Of a stretch of 48,946 bases of DNA, positions 26,398-35,177 are shown in pieces. The notes beneath the pieces are model-generated. The model worked only from the letters and a program-made list of their open reading frames with translations. It searched no databases and had not been told where the DNA came from. Every line of letters begins with the position of its first letter. Within the stretch, counting starts at the first letter, position 1. Made by a program: the position numbers and the translations under genes. The stretch covers positions 1-48,946 of the forward strand of contig CBDCWT010000020.1 of NCBI GenBank assembly GCA_965223305.1. Reading direction: 5' to 3'. This DNA is from CBDCWT01 sp965223305 (lineage in GTDB: Bacteria; Planctomycetota; Planctomycetia; Pirellulales; Pirellulaceae).

Positions 26398-26472
26398 CAT
26401 AGCTACACAACGACAACCCCAGTCCGTTAGAATGGACGCGTTTCCTGAAACTCCAATCAGCGTGCGCAAGCC

Positions 26473-26952
26473 ATGGCGAGTGAGATCCTGTTACGCATTG
26501 ACGGCGAAGTCGACCACCCACGCGAGTTGACTTTCGAAGACCTGGTCGCGATCAACCCGTCTTGCCAAGTCCACGACGTCACCCGTTACGGCGCCAAACG
26601 CGCCGGTGACGCTGTCACCCTGCGAGGACTCCTGGAACTCGTCGGCACCAAGCCGACTGCCAGTTACCTCGGCCTGCACAGCACGACCGATGACTTTCAC
26701 GCCAGCATCCCCCTGGCTCCGGTCCGGGAGCGCGGACTACTAATCTATCGCGCCGCGGACCAGCCGTTGGAGGTCAGTGCGGGAGGACCGTTGAGGTTCT
26801 TTGTTCCTGACCACGCCGCCTGCCACACGGACGAAATCGATGAATGTGCCAATGTGAAGCATGTTGAACATCTAGAGCTGACTGCCGCCAAGGGCTACGA
26901 CAACCGTCCCGAAGACGACGCAGAACATGAACGACTGCATCGCGAGCAGTAG
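26473..26952 (+). CDS. Molybdopterin-oxidoreductase-fold protein
   Basis: A 159-residue protein with the sulfite-oxidase-type Moco fold in miniature: LRIDGEVDHPRELTFEDLVA, VTLRGLLELVG, YLGLHSTTDDFHASIPLAPV, ERGLLIYRAADQPLEVSAGG, PLRFFVP. The cysteine that binds Mo in true enzymes would be expected near SCQVHDVTRYG; a Cys is indeed there, but the protein is much shorter than catalytic members and has no signal peptide. It could be a small oxidoreductase or a cofactor-free relative. It has a weak ribosome binding site and lies 55 bp before an ABC ATPase gene in the same direction. Confidence 0.75.
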   Translation: MASEILLRIDGEVDHPRELTFEDLVAINPSCQVHDVTRYGAKRAGDAVTLRGLLELVGTKPTASYLGLHSTTDDFHASIPLAPVRERGLLIYRAADQPLEVSAGGPLRFFVPDHAACHTDEIDECANVKHVEHLELTAAKGYDNRPEDDAEHERLHREQ

Positions 26953-27006
26953 TTCGCGCCCCCGCTCAGAGCGGAAACAGCCTGTGCCGGGCACGGAACT
27001 ACACCT

Positions 27007-27993
27007 ATGAGTGACCCAGCGATCGAAGTCCGTGAACTCAAGAAGTCCTACCGCAACGGACTTTTTCGCCGGTCCTTTCCGGCACTCAAAGGAGTCTCTT
27101 TCTCGGTCCGATCCGGAGAAATCTTCGGGCTGTTGGGTCCCAACGGTGCGGGCAAGACGACGCTGATCAAAATCCTGCTTGGGATCGCTCGCCGCAGCGG
27201 CGGAGCGGCATCGTTACTGGGCCGGCCCGCCGGAGACCGGCGCAGCCGGCTAGAAGTCGGCTACCTCCCCGAGCAGCTCCGAATCGCCGGACATCATACA
27301 GCTCGCACGGCAATGGAGTACTACGGCCGGCTGAGCGGACTCGGTCGCCGGTCGATCCGAGCTCACTGCGACGACCTACTGCGGCGTGTCGGTTTGGCGG
27401 ACCGAGCCCGCGAACCGATCAAGAAATACTCGAAAGGGATGCTGCAACGTCTCGGGTTAGTCCAGGCGCTGATGCACGATCCCGACCTGCTCATTTTGGA
27501 CGAACCGACCGATGGGCTGGACCCCGTTGGAAGGTCCCAAGTGCGTGGGTTGCTAAGGGAATTGAAGGACCAGGGAAAGACTATTTTCTTGAACAGCCAC
27601 CTGCTTCAGGAAGTGGAACTGATCTGTGATCGAGTGGCGATCCTAGATCGTGGCATCGTGCGGGCCATCGGAGCGGTGAACGAAATCGCTCCTCAGCAAT
27701 CCGAAGGCATTGAACTTGAAGTGACCGTCGCGGGCGGCGAGGATGAGATCCGTGCAGCCCTCGGTGCACGTGAGATAAAGAGCTGCGAACCAAACGGCGA
27801 CGGCCAACATCGGCTGCACATACGAGTGACCGACCAGCCCGAGGTGGACTCGGTACTTGACGACTTACGCCAGCACCAACTTAGTATCGTCACCCTCCAC
27901 CGCCGCCGGTTGACATTGGAAGACGCGTTCTTGAGTTTGTTTGACGACGCAGCCACAGAACGCTCGTCAGCCGGCGGGCATCAGAGCAAGTAG
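27007..27993 (+). CDS. ABC transporter ATP-binding protein (ABC-2 exporter type)
   Basis: A 328-residue ATPase of the CcmA/NatA exporter class. Visible are Walker A (GLLGPNGAGKTTLIKILLGI), the signature as YSKGMLQRLGL, Walker B LLILDEPTDGLDP and the switch His in FLNSHLLQEVELICDRVAIL. A C-terminal domain of about 90 residues (ELEVTVAGGEDEIRAAL, RRRLTLEDAFLSLF) is typical for this group. Its membrane partner is normally the next gene, but a serine hydrolase follows after 29 bp, so the permease must be encoded elsewhere. The substrate is unknown. Confidence 0.9.
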   Translation: MSDPAIEVRELKKSYRNGLFRRSFPALKGVSFSVRSGEIFGLLGPNGAGKTTLIKILLGIARRSGGAASLLGRPAGDRRSRLEVGYLPEQLRIAGHHTARTAMEYYGRLSGLGRRSIRAHCDDLLRRVGLADRAREPIKKYSKGMLQRLGLVQALMHDPDLLILDEPTDGLDPVGRSQVRGLLRELKDQGKTIFLNSHLLQEVELICDRVAILDRGIVRAIGAVNEIAPQQSEGIELEVTVAGGEDEIRAALGAREIKSCEPNGDGQHRLHIRVTDQPEVDSVLDDLRQHQLSIVTLHRRRLTLEDAFLSLFDDAATERSSAGGHQSK

Positions 27994-28022
27994 GGACTAG
28001 GACCGCAGAAAGTAGCCGTGCT

Positions 28023-29138
28023 ATGAACTATCCGCTGCGCCGAGTGATCCATGCTAGAAGTGCCATCGTGCTGTTGGCCGTCGTAAGTGAACCAGTCGGG
28101 CTTTGGGGTGCACCTCCCGCCGACCTGGAGGCGTTCGTGGATTCGATCGCCACGAATGCCGTCGAGTCAGATTCGACCGCAGGTGTAAGTATCACGGTTG
28201 CGCTGGGGGCGGATCTCGTGTTGTCAAAGGGATATGGACTTGCTGACCTTGAGTGGGAGGTTCCCGCCACGGCTCAGACCATTTACCGAATCGGGTCCAT
28301 TTCAAAGCAGTTTACGGCTGCGGCGATCTTATTGCTCGTCGAAGACGGCTCGGTCGGAATCGACGACCCGCTCACGGATTATCTCCCTGACTATCCGATG
28401 CAAGGGCATACTGTCACAATTCGCCACCTCCTCCAGCACACCTCCGGCATCCAGAGCTTCACGGACCTTCCCTCCTACCGGAGACAGATGCGAATCGATG
28501 TTTCGCACCAGGACATCTTGGACCGCTTCAAGGACAAGCCGTTTCACTTCGCGCCCGGAGAAAAGTACCGTTATTGCAACTCCGGTTTCTACCTGCTGGG
28601 GATGGTAGTGGAAAAGGCCAGTGGCAGCTCGTTCGAGACGTTCTTGCGTCGACGTATCTTCTCACCGTTAGAGCTAAAACACACGTCATACGATCACCAT
28701 GGTCGAGTCATTCGGAATCGGGCGCGGGGTTACTCGCGCTGGCTGGGCGTATTCGTGAATGCTCGATATTTGAGTATGACGCAGCCGTTTGCCGCGGGCG
28801 CACTCGTGTCGTCGGCCGAAGACCTCGTCAAATGGCAACGAGCGCTAGTGGACGCCCAGCTGCTAACAAAGGACTCCTATCGGATGATGACCAAGGCAGG
28901 CGTGTTGGCAGACGAGTCAACGATCAACTACGGCCTGGGCACCGTTGTGGGAACGCGAAATGGTCAGACCGCGTTCAGCCACGGCGGTGGTATCAACGGA
29001 TTCCGCAGCGACTTGGTCTACTTTCCCGAGGCGGACTACACGATCGTCGTCCTGGCAAACTGCGACACGGCCCGCCCAGATCAGATCTCCAGAAAAATTG
29101 CCGGCCATCTGTTCGGCGAGCCCAAGCAGGCCCCGTGA
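28023..29138 (+). CDS. Serine hydrolase, class C beta-lactamase/PBP4* family
   Basis: A 371-residue exported hydrolase. Residues 1-35 form a probable signal peptide (RSAIVLLAVVSEPVGLWGAP). The SxxK nucleophile motif is in IGSISKQFTAAAILLLVEDG, the YxN motif is YCNSGFYLLG, and the third motif is HGGGING, giving a complete catalytic set. Family members include D-aminopeptidases, esterases and beta-lactamases; sequence does not say which, so antibiotic hydrolysis should not be assumed. It follows the ABC ATPase by 29 bp and may share its transcript. Its 3' end is antisense to a small membrane-protein frame on the other strand. Confidence 0.88.
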   Translation: MNYPLRRVIHARSAIVLLAVVSEPVGLWGAPPADLEAFVDSIATNAVESDSTAGVSITVALGADLVLSKGYGLADLEWEVPATAQTIYRIGSISKQFTAAAILLLVEDGSVGIDDPLTDYLPDYPMQGHTVTIRHLLQHTSGIQSFTDLPSYRRQMRIDVSHQDILDRFKDKPFHFAPGEKYRYCNSGFYLLGMVVEKASGSSFETFLRRRIFSPLELKHTSYDHHGRVIRNRARGYSRWLGVFVNARYLSMTQPFAAGALVSSAEDLVKWQRALVDAQLLTKDSYRMMTKAGVLADESTINYGLGTVVGTRNGQTAFSHGGGINGFRSDLVYFPEADYTIVVLANCDTARPDQISRKIAGHLFGEPKQAP

Positions 29139-29306
29139 GAGGACTTTCAGGATGACCACAAGCATTGCTGGAACCAAAATCACCAACCCGGTGAGCCCCA
29201 ACATCCCGAGGATCGGAAGCATCGTCCACGAAGCCGCCACCATGCAGACGAGCAACGTTGCCAGCAGGATCGTTCGTAAACTGAACCTGAATCCCGGTCG
29301 CACCAT
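28917..29306 (-). CDS. Small membrane protein, tail overlaps hydrolase antisense
   Basis: A 129-residue frame starting MVRPGFRFSLRTILLATLLV. The first 60 residues are typical of planctomycete membrane proteins: an RFSLRTLL-type start, two hydrophobic helices (LATLLVCMVAASWTMLPILG, LTGLVILVPAMLVVILKVL). The remaining 70 residues run antisense through the 3' end of the serine hydrolase and look unlike a selected protein. I think the N-terminal half is genuine, or was until a truncation, and the C-terminal half is fortuitous. The frame extends upstream to 29381, but the start at 29306 fits the family. Function unknown. Confidence 0.45.
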   Translation of the reverse strand: MVRPGFRFSLRTILLATLLVCMVAASWTMLPILGMLGLTGLVILVPAMLVVILKVLSRGLLGLAEQMAGNFSGDLIWAGRVAVCQDDDRVVRLGKVDQVAAESVDTTAVAERGLTISRSHNGAQAVVDR

Positions 29307-29395
29307 GACGACCTCATGAACTGTTAGTGGCGTCCAAGATGTGACGGTGTGACAGGTTGATGGAACATCGGACGGTTGCACTTCGAGTGGTTCTC

Positions 29396-32300
29396 TCAGT
29401 CCGAAGAGCTGCCAGTGCGCCTTTGAAGGCGAAGTCTAGCGTCGGTGCGCTCGGGTGGAACACGTGTTGCATCCCAGATCTTAACCGTGAAGTCGATACT
29501 TGTGGATGCAATCCGGCTGCCGTCGGGACTGAAGGCGACGCAAAGGACACCGGAGTCGTGCCCACGTAGGGTGAGTAACTCCTCGCCGAGACTCGCGTCC
29601 CAGAGCTTTACTGTATGGTCCAAGCCACCCGAGACGATCCGGGATCCGTCCGGACTGAAAGCTACGGATGTTACTTGCCTGGAATGACCAATCAAACGAA
29701 AGAGCTCGTCGCCGTTCGCCGCGTCGCGCATCGTGACGACTTCGCGGTCGGCCGCCGCGATTAGACGACTGTCTTGGCTGAAGGCTGCCACGTAACGTGC
29801 TGTTACCGACTTGCTGAGTTCAACCGGAAATGACGATACAGCTTCGCCGCTGGATAGATCCCAGACAGTGACCCTTTCCTTCGTCGCTGAGGCGATGCGT
29901 CTCGCGTCTGGACTGAAGACCACGCTGTCCACTCTGCCAGCGCCTCCGCCGAACTCGCTCACGAGCAAACCGGTATGCGCATCCAGAACAGCAACGCCAC
30001 CTCGCCCCCCACAAGCAAGCCACAGGCCGTTGGAACTGAAAGCAACGCTTTCGACCCCCTTAACGTGTCCACCTCGGAAGTCTTCGATCTTGCGGCCGTC
30101 CGTGGGCTTCCAGAGAGAGACGCCGTCGCGGCTGCTGGAGGCAATGCGTGTTTCGTCTGGACTCAATGCAATGTCGGTCACCATATCGCCAACCGCCCCG
30201 AGCTTTCGGATCAATGTCCCGGTCGTCGCGTCCCAGAGTCTGATTCCATCGGGCTCTCCAACACCCGGATTAGGACCCGAGTAGGAGAAGACTCTCCGGA
30301 CGTCTGAGCTCAGGGCCACGCCGTGTACCCAAGCGCCATGTCCGCGCATAGTGAGGGCATCATGGCTGAGGACGGACGCATCCCAGAGTTTGATTGTGCC
30401 GTCCTGTGAAACTGATGCGAGCAGCCTACCGTTCGCGCTAAATGCCACGCTGTTAACAAAGTCAGTGTGCCCGCGGAAAGTGCCGACCTGTTCGCCTGTC
30501 TTCACATCCCACAGACGAACGCTGTTGTCTTCGCTGCCGGCAGCCACCCACTTACCATCCGGAGCGAAAGTGACACACTTGACGAATCCCGCGTGCCCCC
30601 ACAAGACGTGGAGTTGCTTCCCGGTGGCGGTGTCCCACAACCTGACCGTTTTGTCCCACCCGGCCGACGCGACCATTTTGCCGTCCAGGCTGATCGCCGC
30701 GTCGAATACGATGCCGGTGTGTCCGGTCAATGTGCGGACGTGTTCCCCTGTCCTCGCGTTGAAGATCGTCAACGCACCTTGATCCCCCGCACCGACAAAC
30801 TGCTTTCCGTCAGAGCTAAACGCTATCCGGCGGGTGCTTTCAGTACCGCTCCGGCTCAAGCGCTGGCCGTTGGTGGCATCCCATCCGATGACCTCCCGCG
30901 TGCTGGCGGAGAAGATTCGCTTCGGGTCGCCGACGAACTGCACGTTTCTTACTGCTTCGTGGTGTCCTTCAAGTCTGTGAACCAACTCGCCATTGACAGT
31001 CGTCCAGATTCGCAGCTTTCCGTCCACACTTCCTGCGGCGAGGTACTTCCCGTCCTGGCTGAACGCCACACAACGCGCGACGCCGTTGAAGTCGTCGAAA
31101 GTACGGACATGTTCTCCCGTGACCGTTTCCCATAGTTTAAGAGTGCGGTCTGAGCTCAATGCGGCGACCCACATGCCGTCCGAACTGACTGCCACGCTGT
31201 TTTGTGCATTGTTGAAGTAGTTGGACGACTCCGGTGCGTAGTACTCCTCGATTGTACTTCGCTCCAGATAGCACAATCGCTTGCAGTAGTACCATTCCCA
31301 CCCTCTGACATGTTCAGGGCACTGGTCGAGAAGCGATTCGGCCAAACTGACCTTGTTACTTTTCCATTCGCTGAGAGCCCGGTTAACTCGGCTGATGTAG
31401 AGTTGCCGCTGCAGGTCGTTGGCTCTCTTCGAAGCCAACTCAAAGTTATTCTCGGCTTCCAATGCCTTGTCATCAGCACGTGCTCTCTGCTGGTTGGCTG
31501 CGTTGGCTTCCTTGGTGGCTCGAATAGAGAAGTGAGACGAGATCGCAGCGCCGGCGAGCAGCGACATGCCGATCGTCAGGATCAGGCTGGAAACAACGGG
31601 GTTTCTGCAACTCCATCGCCACGATCGCGCAACCATCGTGATAGGCCGGGCCTGAATGGCCTCTCCACGGAGGTTTCGTCGCAATTCTTCGGAAAGCTCG
31701 CGGGCCGTCTGATACCGCAGCCGTGGATCTTTCTCTAAGCACTTCAGACAAATCGTCTCCAGATCACGTGAGACGTTGCTGTTGAGCTTCCGCGGACTCG
31801 GTGCATCGTCGTTGATGACTTGCTGCAACAGCATCCGGACATTCCCACGAAATGGTTTGTGACCCGTCAGCAACTCATACAGAATGACGCCCAACGAATA
31901 CACATCTGAGCGACGGTCTGCTCTATGGGCATCTCCTTTTGCCTGTTCGGGAGACATGTAGGCCGGTGTTCCTAGGACTTTTCCCTCCATCGTCATTGTG
32001 ACTTCGCTGGCTTCGCGCTTGGCCAGTCCGAAATCCATGATGTGCGGTTCGTTGTCGCGGTCGATGATGATGTTGGTCGGCTTCAGATCCCGATGAATGA
32101 CACCCGCTTCGTGAGCGTGATGTAGCGCCCCGGCAAGTTTGACACAGAGTTCGGCCGCTGTTCGCGACGTGAGCTGCTGGCCTACCAGCCAATCGGCCAG
32201 TGTAAGGCCCTCGATGTAATCGCTGACAATGTAAACCTGTCCATCGTCACGTCCGACTTCGTGAACCGCGACAATGTTAGGATGCTTGAGCTGCGCCGCT

Positions 32301-32608
32301 GCACGAGCCTCCCGCACAAACTGCTCAGTCTCAGTTGAGTCAAGTTGGCCCTTGCGGGGAATCTTGACGGCAACATCTCGATGTAGCTCATTGTCACGCG
32401 CCATCCAAACAGAGCCAAATGCGCCCACTCCAAGCTGGTCAACCAACTCGAAGTGGCCGATCGTCTGTGACTTTTTCCCGCCGAGTACGAGCGTCTCCTC
32501 GTCCACCAAGCTGAATTCGCCGCCGCACGAGTTACATGCGATATTCGACAACTCGGTACCGTCGTCTACTTCGGTCGAGTCGTGGCAGTTGGGGCAGCGA
32601 ACACGCAT
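29396..32608 (-). CDS. Ser/Thr protein kinase with WD40 repeats
   Basis: A 1070-residue membrane-anchored Hanks-type kinase. A zinc-ribbon-like start (CPNCHDSTEV, CNSCGGEF) is followed by a complete kinase domain: LGVGAFGSVWMARDNELHRD, AVKIPRK, VIHRDLKPTNIIIDRD, IMDFGLAK, GTPAYMSPEQAKGD. One membrane helix lies near residue 350 (VVSSLILTIGMSLLAGAAIS), then a coiled segment (AANQQRARADDKALEAENNF) and about a dozen WD40 repeats (VAFSPDGSRIVSGGLDHTVK, LWD endings). The ATG at 32608 is preferred over GTG at 32617 because GAGG lies nine bases before it. The propeller presumably binds a partner outside the membrane, but its ligand is unknown. This architecture is widespread in planctomycetes. Confidence 0.93.
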   Translation of the reverse strand: MRVRCPNCHDSTEVDDGTELSNIACNSCGGEFSLVDEETLVLGGKKSQTIGHFELVDQLGVGAFGSVWMARDNELHRDVAVKIPRKGQLDSTETEQFVREARAAAQLKHPNIVAVHEVGRDDGQVYIVSDYIEGLTLADWLVGQQLTSRTAAELCVKLAGALHHAHEAGVIHRDLKPTNIIIDRDNEPHIMDFGLAKREASEVTMTMEGKVLGTPAYMSPEQAKGDAHRADRRSDVYSLGVILYELLTGHKPFRGNVRMLLQQVINDDAPSPRKLNSNVSRDLETICLKCLEKDPRLRYQTARELSEELRRNLRGEAIQARPITMVARSWRWSCRNPVVSSLILTIGMSLLAGAAISSHFSIRATKEANAANQQRARADDKALEAENNFELASKRANDLQRQLYISRVNRALSEWKSNKVSLAESLLDQCPEHVRGWEWYYCKRLCYLERSTIEEYYAPESSNYFNNAQNSVAVSSDGMWVAALSSDRTLKLWETVTGEHVRTFDDFNGVARCVAFSQDGKYLAAGSVDGKLRIWTTVNGELVHRLEGHHEAVRNVQFVGDPKRIFSASTREVIGWDATNGQRLSRSGTESTRRIAFSSDGKQFVGAGDQGALTIFNARTGEHVRTLTGHTGIVFDAAISLDGKMVASAGWDKTVRLWDTATGKQLHVLWGHAGFVKCVTFAPDGKWVAAGSEDNSVRLWDVKTGEQVGTFRGHTDFVNSVAFSANGRLLASVSQDGTIKLWDASVLSHDALTMRGHGAWVHGVALSSDVRRVFSYSGPNPGVGEPDGIRLWDATTGTLIRKLGAVGDMVTDIALSPDETRIASSSRDGVSLWKPTDGRKIEDFRGGHVKGVESVAFSSNGLWLACGGRGGVAVLDAHTGLLVSEFGGGAGRVDSVVFSPDARRIASATKERVTVWDLSSGEAVSSFPVELSKSVTARYVAAFSQDSRLIAAADREVVTMRDAANGDELFRLIGHSRQVTSVAFSPDGSRIVSGGLDHTVKLWDASLGEELLTLRGHDSGVLCVAFSPDGSRIASTSIDFTVKIWDATRVPPERTDARLRLQRRTGSSSD

Positions 32609-32776
32609 CCGTATCACCCTCGGCAGTGCATATTGGGCAAGCAGATCCCATTGTCGCCGACGTCAGAGGCGACCGGCAAGCCTAGCGATCCAATCAAGAG
32701 CAGGGCCGACCCCAGTTGAAGCTGCTCAGGAACAGTCGCTTGGGCATGTCGAATATCCGGTCGCCCAGATGCAATC

Positions 32777-33216
32777 CACCAAACTCTGGCGAGTTCGGCT
32801 ACACTCCAAATCAGCCGCTGGGCGTTAGCCCACGGTTCTTAGCACTCTCGGCTCGGCAGGAGCCCTCGCCCTCCCGACCGATTAGCACGGTTGTTGCAGT
32901 GCGTGTGGTGGACATCCTGCCGTGGAGCCGTCCTCTCCATCCTGTTCATCATGTTGATCCTGTCTTCTGCTTGTTCGACAGGATTTACAGAATCAACAGG
33001 ATGGCCTTTGCAGAACTTCTGGTAGCCGAATTCGCCAGAATTTGGACCGATCGGGCAGCCCGCCAAACTCTGGCGAGTTCGGCTACGCTCCAAAATCAGC
33101 CGCTGGGCGTTAGCCCACGGTGCCCCAGCGACACCGACGCGTAGCGTCCGGCGAGTGCTCCCCCTCTCCGGCCCTTTGGACCGACTCTCCCCCCGAGAGG
33201 TCGTGCAGCTTTTATG
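32777..33216. repeat. Cluster of dispersed repeat fragments
   Basis: Two copies of the 26-bp CAGCCGCTGGGCGTTAG core (32812-32837, 33097-33121), three copies of the CTCTGGCGAGTTCGGCTAC segment (near 32780, 33012, 33064; one inverted), and a rearranged 220-bp repeat whose outer end GAGGTCGTGCAGCTTTTA is at 33196-33213. No gene is present between 32609 and 33366. Confidence 0.8.
32937..33004. repeat. 68-bp imperfect inverted repeat (CCATCCTGTT type)
   Basis: CCATCCTGTTCATCATGTTG... pairs with ...CAGAATCAACAGGATGG over about 28 bases per arm with a 12-base loop. It would form a long hairpin in RNA or DNA, and resembles the 'atcctgttgatcctgtc' repeats found in many environmental bacteria. Confidence 0.75.
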
Positions 33217-33249
33217 CTTCACGATTAAGCAAACCTGCGGACGTCCACC

Positions 33250-33300
33250 TCACCCTCCCGCGAGCGGGAGGGTCGGACGCGATAGCGTCCGGGGAGGGCT
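33250..33300. repeat. Double hairpin CCCTCCCGC/GCGGGAGGG plus GGACGC/GCGTCC
   Basis: Two adjacent perfect hairpins between the rearranged repeat and the IS4-family element. No T-run; I read it as another dispersed palindromic repeat rather than a terminator. Confidence 0.6.
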
Positions 33301-33366
33301 GACCGGGAGTGGTCGCCCCCGAGGCGTGCCCCCCTCTCCGGCCCTTCGGGCCGACTCTCCTCGAGG

Positions 33367-34737
33367 GCATTGGTGTCTACACAAGTTGAAGCTCACTTAA
33401 CGCTGCTTTTTCGAGGGATTTGAGGTTGCTGATGGTTAGGTTGTCGTTGTTTTCGAGGTATTGCGTCATCGCCAAATGCACGTAGTAACCAGCCAACAGT
33501 GCCGGGGCGGTAAAGTCGACTCCGTGTTTCATGCGCCGACCGCTCAAGCGGATCAAGTAGTTTCGGAATGCGATTGCGGCATCGCTCTCGCTGCCTTCGA
33601 GCTGCTTGACAACAACGCAGGCCATCGCTGCGACAAGGAGTCGCTTGGCAATCGCATGACCCGTTTCTTGTTGCCAGTACTCCAGCTCATGTCCGTGACT
33701 CTTGAGCAGCTTAAAAAAACTCTCGATCCGCCAGCGAAAGTAATACCACTTGCCTACTTCACCGGCATCGGCCTTATCCGATGGAACGTTTGTCAGCAGC
33801 GTCCACTCCGCCAGGATATATCCTTTGGCATCAACCAGTCGTACGAAAATGGCCCGAACCTCGATTGGCTCACCGGAAACCGTTTTCTTCTTTCCGTTGA
33901 CGACGGCACTATGGGGGCGGTTCAAAATAACGCTTGCCTCGGCAACCTCTCGTCTCACCTTTTTCCCATGGTATCTCGCCTTACCGGCATCCTTGAATTC
34001 ACAACGTTGATCAAATCGCTCGTTCAATTCCGAGAGCAATACCGATTCACCGTTGCATTTCACACGCCGATCATCGCAGCGAACCAAAAACAAATGCCCT
34101 TTCGCATGCCAACTGCGAAACCGTCCCAGCGAATCCGCTTCGCGGTCAATGATGTGAACCACCTCTCGTTCAAGCCCCCAATCAGCAACTTCGTCCATCG
34201 TGGGCTCAAGCTGATCAAGATGGTGGTCGTCCCAAGCCGGTTGGTGGGTCCCAGTACTGTACACCGTCTCAGCGGTTTTCAAATGAATTTGCATGGGAGC
34301 CAGGGTGACTCCCGTCTCCGCTTCAATCAGAAGCGACGTGGTCAGGTCATACCCGATGTCGGTTTTGTGGGTCAGCTGAACCAGATCTTGCTTTCGGCGT
34401 GTTTGGTTGCCAAAGCCCAGTTTGCACCAGTCATGCGCCAGCAATACAAACGGAGAAGCACTGCCAGCACACCCATCGCGACCGAGCTGCCGAAGGGGGT
34501 CGATAAGTTTCTCCAGCGTGACTCGCTCATTTGCGAAAAAACGCCAGGTTGCCTGGCTAGCTGTGGTGGATTTACCAAAGTCCGGAAGGCTCCGCGGTCC
34601 CGACGCTGTACGGCTAGCACTGTCCATATGTGCTTTCACCAATTTCACATAACGCGATTGCAGGCGTTGTTCCAACGCAATTTTTATCCCATCCGGCAAT
34701 CTGTACCAAGATTTGAAATCTGTGTAGACACCAATGC
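33367..34737 (-). mobile_element. IS4-family insertion sequence, complete
   Basis: A 1371-bp element with 17-bp perfect terminal inverted repeats (GCATTGGTGTCTACACA at 33367-33383; inverse at 34721-34737) and a 7-bp target duplication CTCGAGG at 33360-33366 and 34738-34744. It carries one transposase gene. Rejoining the flanks gives CTCTCCTCGAGGGGAGAG, the apex of the hairpin found in other copies of the 220-bp repeat, so the element inserted into a repeat. Confidence 0.88.
33377..34699 (-). CDS. IS4-family DDE transposase
   Basis: A 440-residue transposase resembling the Tn5/IS50 side of the IS4 family. The N-terminal DNA-binding part includes PRSLPDFGKSTTASQATWRF. Catalytic Asp candidates lie in FVLLAHDWCKLGFGN and VVHIIDREADSLGRF, and the Glu is in the YREK-type signature YFRWRIESFFKLLKSHGHEL. 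The frame is uninterrupted, and the element has intact ends, so it may still be active. The first codon I use is TTG at 34699, just inside the inverted repeat; no ribosome binding site is evident, so the true start could lie slightly downstream. Its stop lies in the left inverted repeat, which is compact even for an IS. Confidence 0.92.
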   Translation of the reverse strand: MPDGIKIALEQRLQSRYVKLVKAHMDSASRTASGPRSLPDFGKSTTASQATWRFFANERVTLEKLIDPLRQLGRDGCAGSASPFVLLAHDWCKLGFGNQTRRKQDLVQLTHKTDIGYDLTTSLLIEAETGVTLAPMQIHLKTAETVYSTGTHQPAWDDHHLDQLEPTMDEVADWGLEREVVHIIDREADSLGRFRSWHAKGHLFLVRCDDRRVKCNGESVLLSELNERFDQRCEFKDAGKARYHGKKVRREVAEASVILNRPHSAVVNGKKKTVSGEPIEVRAIFVRLVDAKGYILAEWTLLTNVPSDKADAGEVGKWYYFRWRIESFFKLLKSHGHELEYWQQETGHAIAKRLLVAAMACVVVKQLEGSESDAAIAFRNYLIRLSGRRMKHGVDFTAPALLAGYYVHLAMTQYLENNDNLTISNLKSLEKAALSELQLV

Positions 34738-34795
34738 CTCGAGGGGAGAGTGAAGAAACACGAAATCACGCACTAACTTAAAAGCTGCACGACCT
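34738..34795. repeat. Second half of the repeat split by the IS4 element
   Basis: From the target duplicate to AAAAGCTGCACGACCTC this matches, in reverse, the first 55 bases of copies A and B. The other half lies at about 33327-33366. Confidence 0.8.
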
Positions 34796-34812
34796 CCAAA
34801 GAAGAGAGTTCT

Positions 34813-35025
34813 TCAAGCGAGGTGACCCGCCGACCCCTGGACGATCGGCAAGCCTCCCCCGCGACCTTCCTGCCAGTTCTCATCGCCACAGGTAGGCTGC
34901 GATAGCGTTCGCTCACGGATGTAGATGTGTTCTCCGGCGATCGCGAGGTGTCCCCACGTCTTCGCCGTTGAGATACTTCGGGAGTCAGCGAGAACGAACC
35001 GATCGGCATCCGCATGTAGCGTTGT
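34813..35025 (-). pseudogene. C-terminal remnant of a PQQ-type beta-propeller protein
   Basis: A 70-codon open frame without a convincing start, ending TGA at 34813. It includes ADADRFVLADSRSISTAKTW and GHLAIAGEHIYIRERT, which closely follow the last blade of planctomycete PQQ-binding-like repeat proteins (a Trp-Gly/Ala-His-Pro/Leu turn then a LYIR-type strand). An in-frame TGA at 35026 cuts it off upstream, so only the tail survives. It lies between the IS4-split repeat and the LRR kinase, suggesting the rest was lost in rearrangement. Homology is judged by eye only. Confidence 0.45.
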
Positions 35026-35177
35026 TCACACTCCCGCATTGTAGTGGACCTCCGTCGAGCCAGCCAAGATGGAGCTTCCTGATAGCGACAGCCAGGTAGA
35101 CTATAATGCGTTTCAAGTCCTGTTTTCCAGGTCCTTTGTGAACGCGAAAACTGAAGACTACAACACGGAAATCCAAG

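Noticed and set aside
33461..34753. 430-codon plus-strand frame opposite the IS4 transposase
   Set aside because: It mirrors the transposase gene; the transposase strand has the catalytic motifs.
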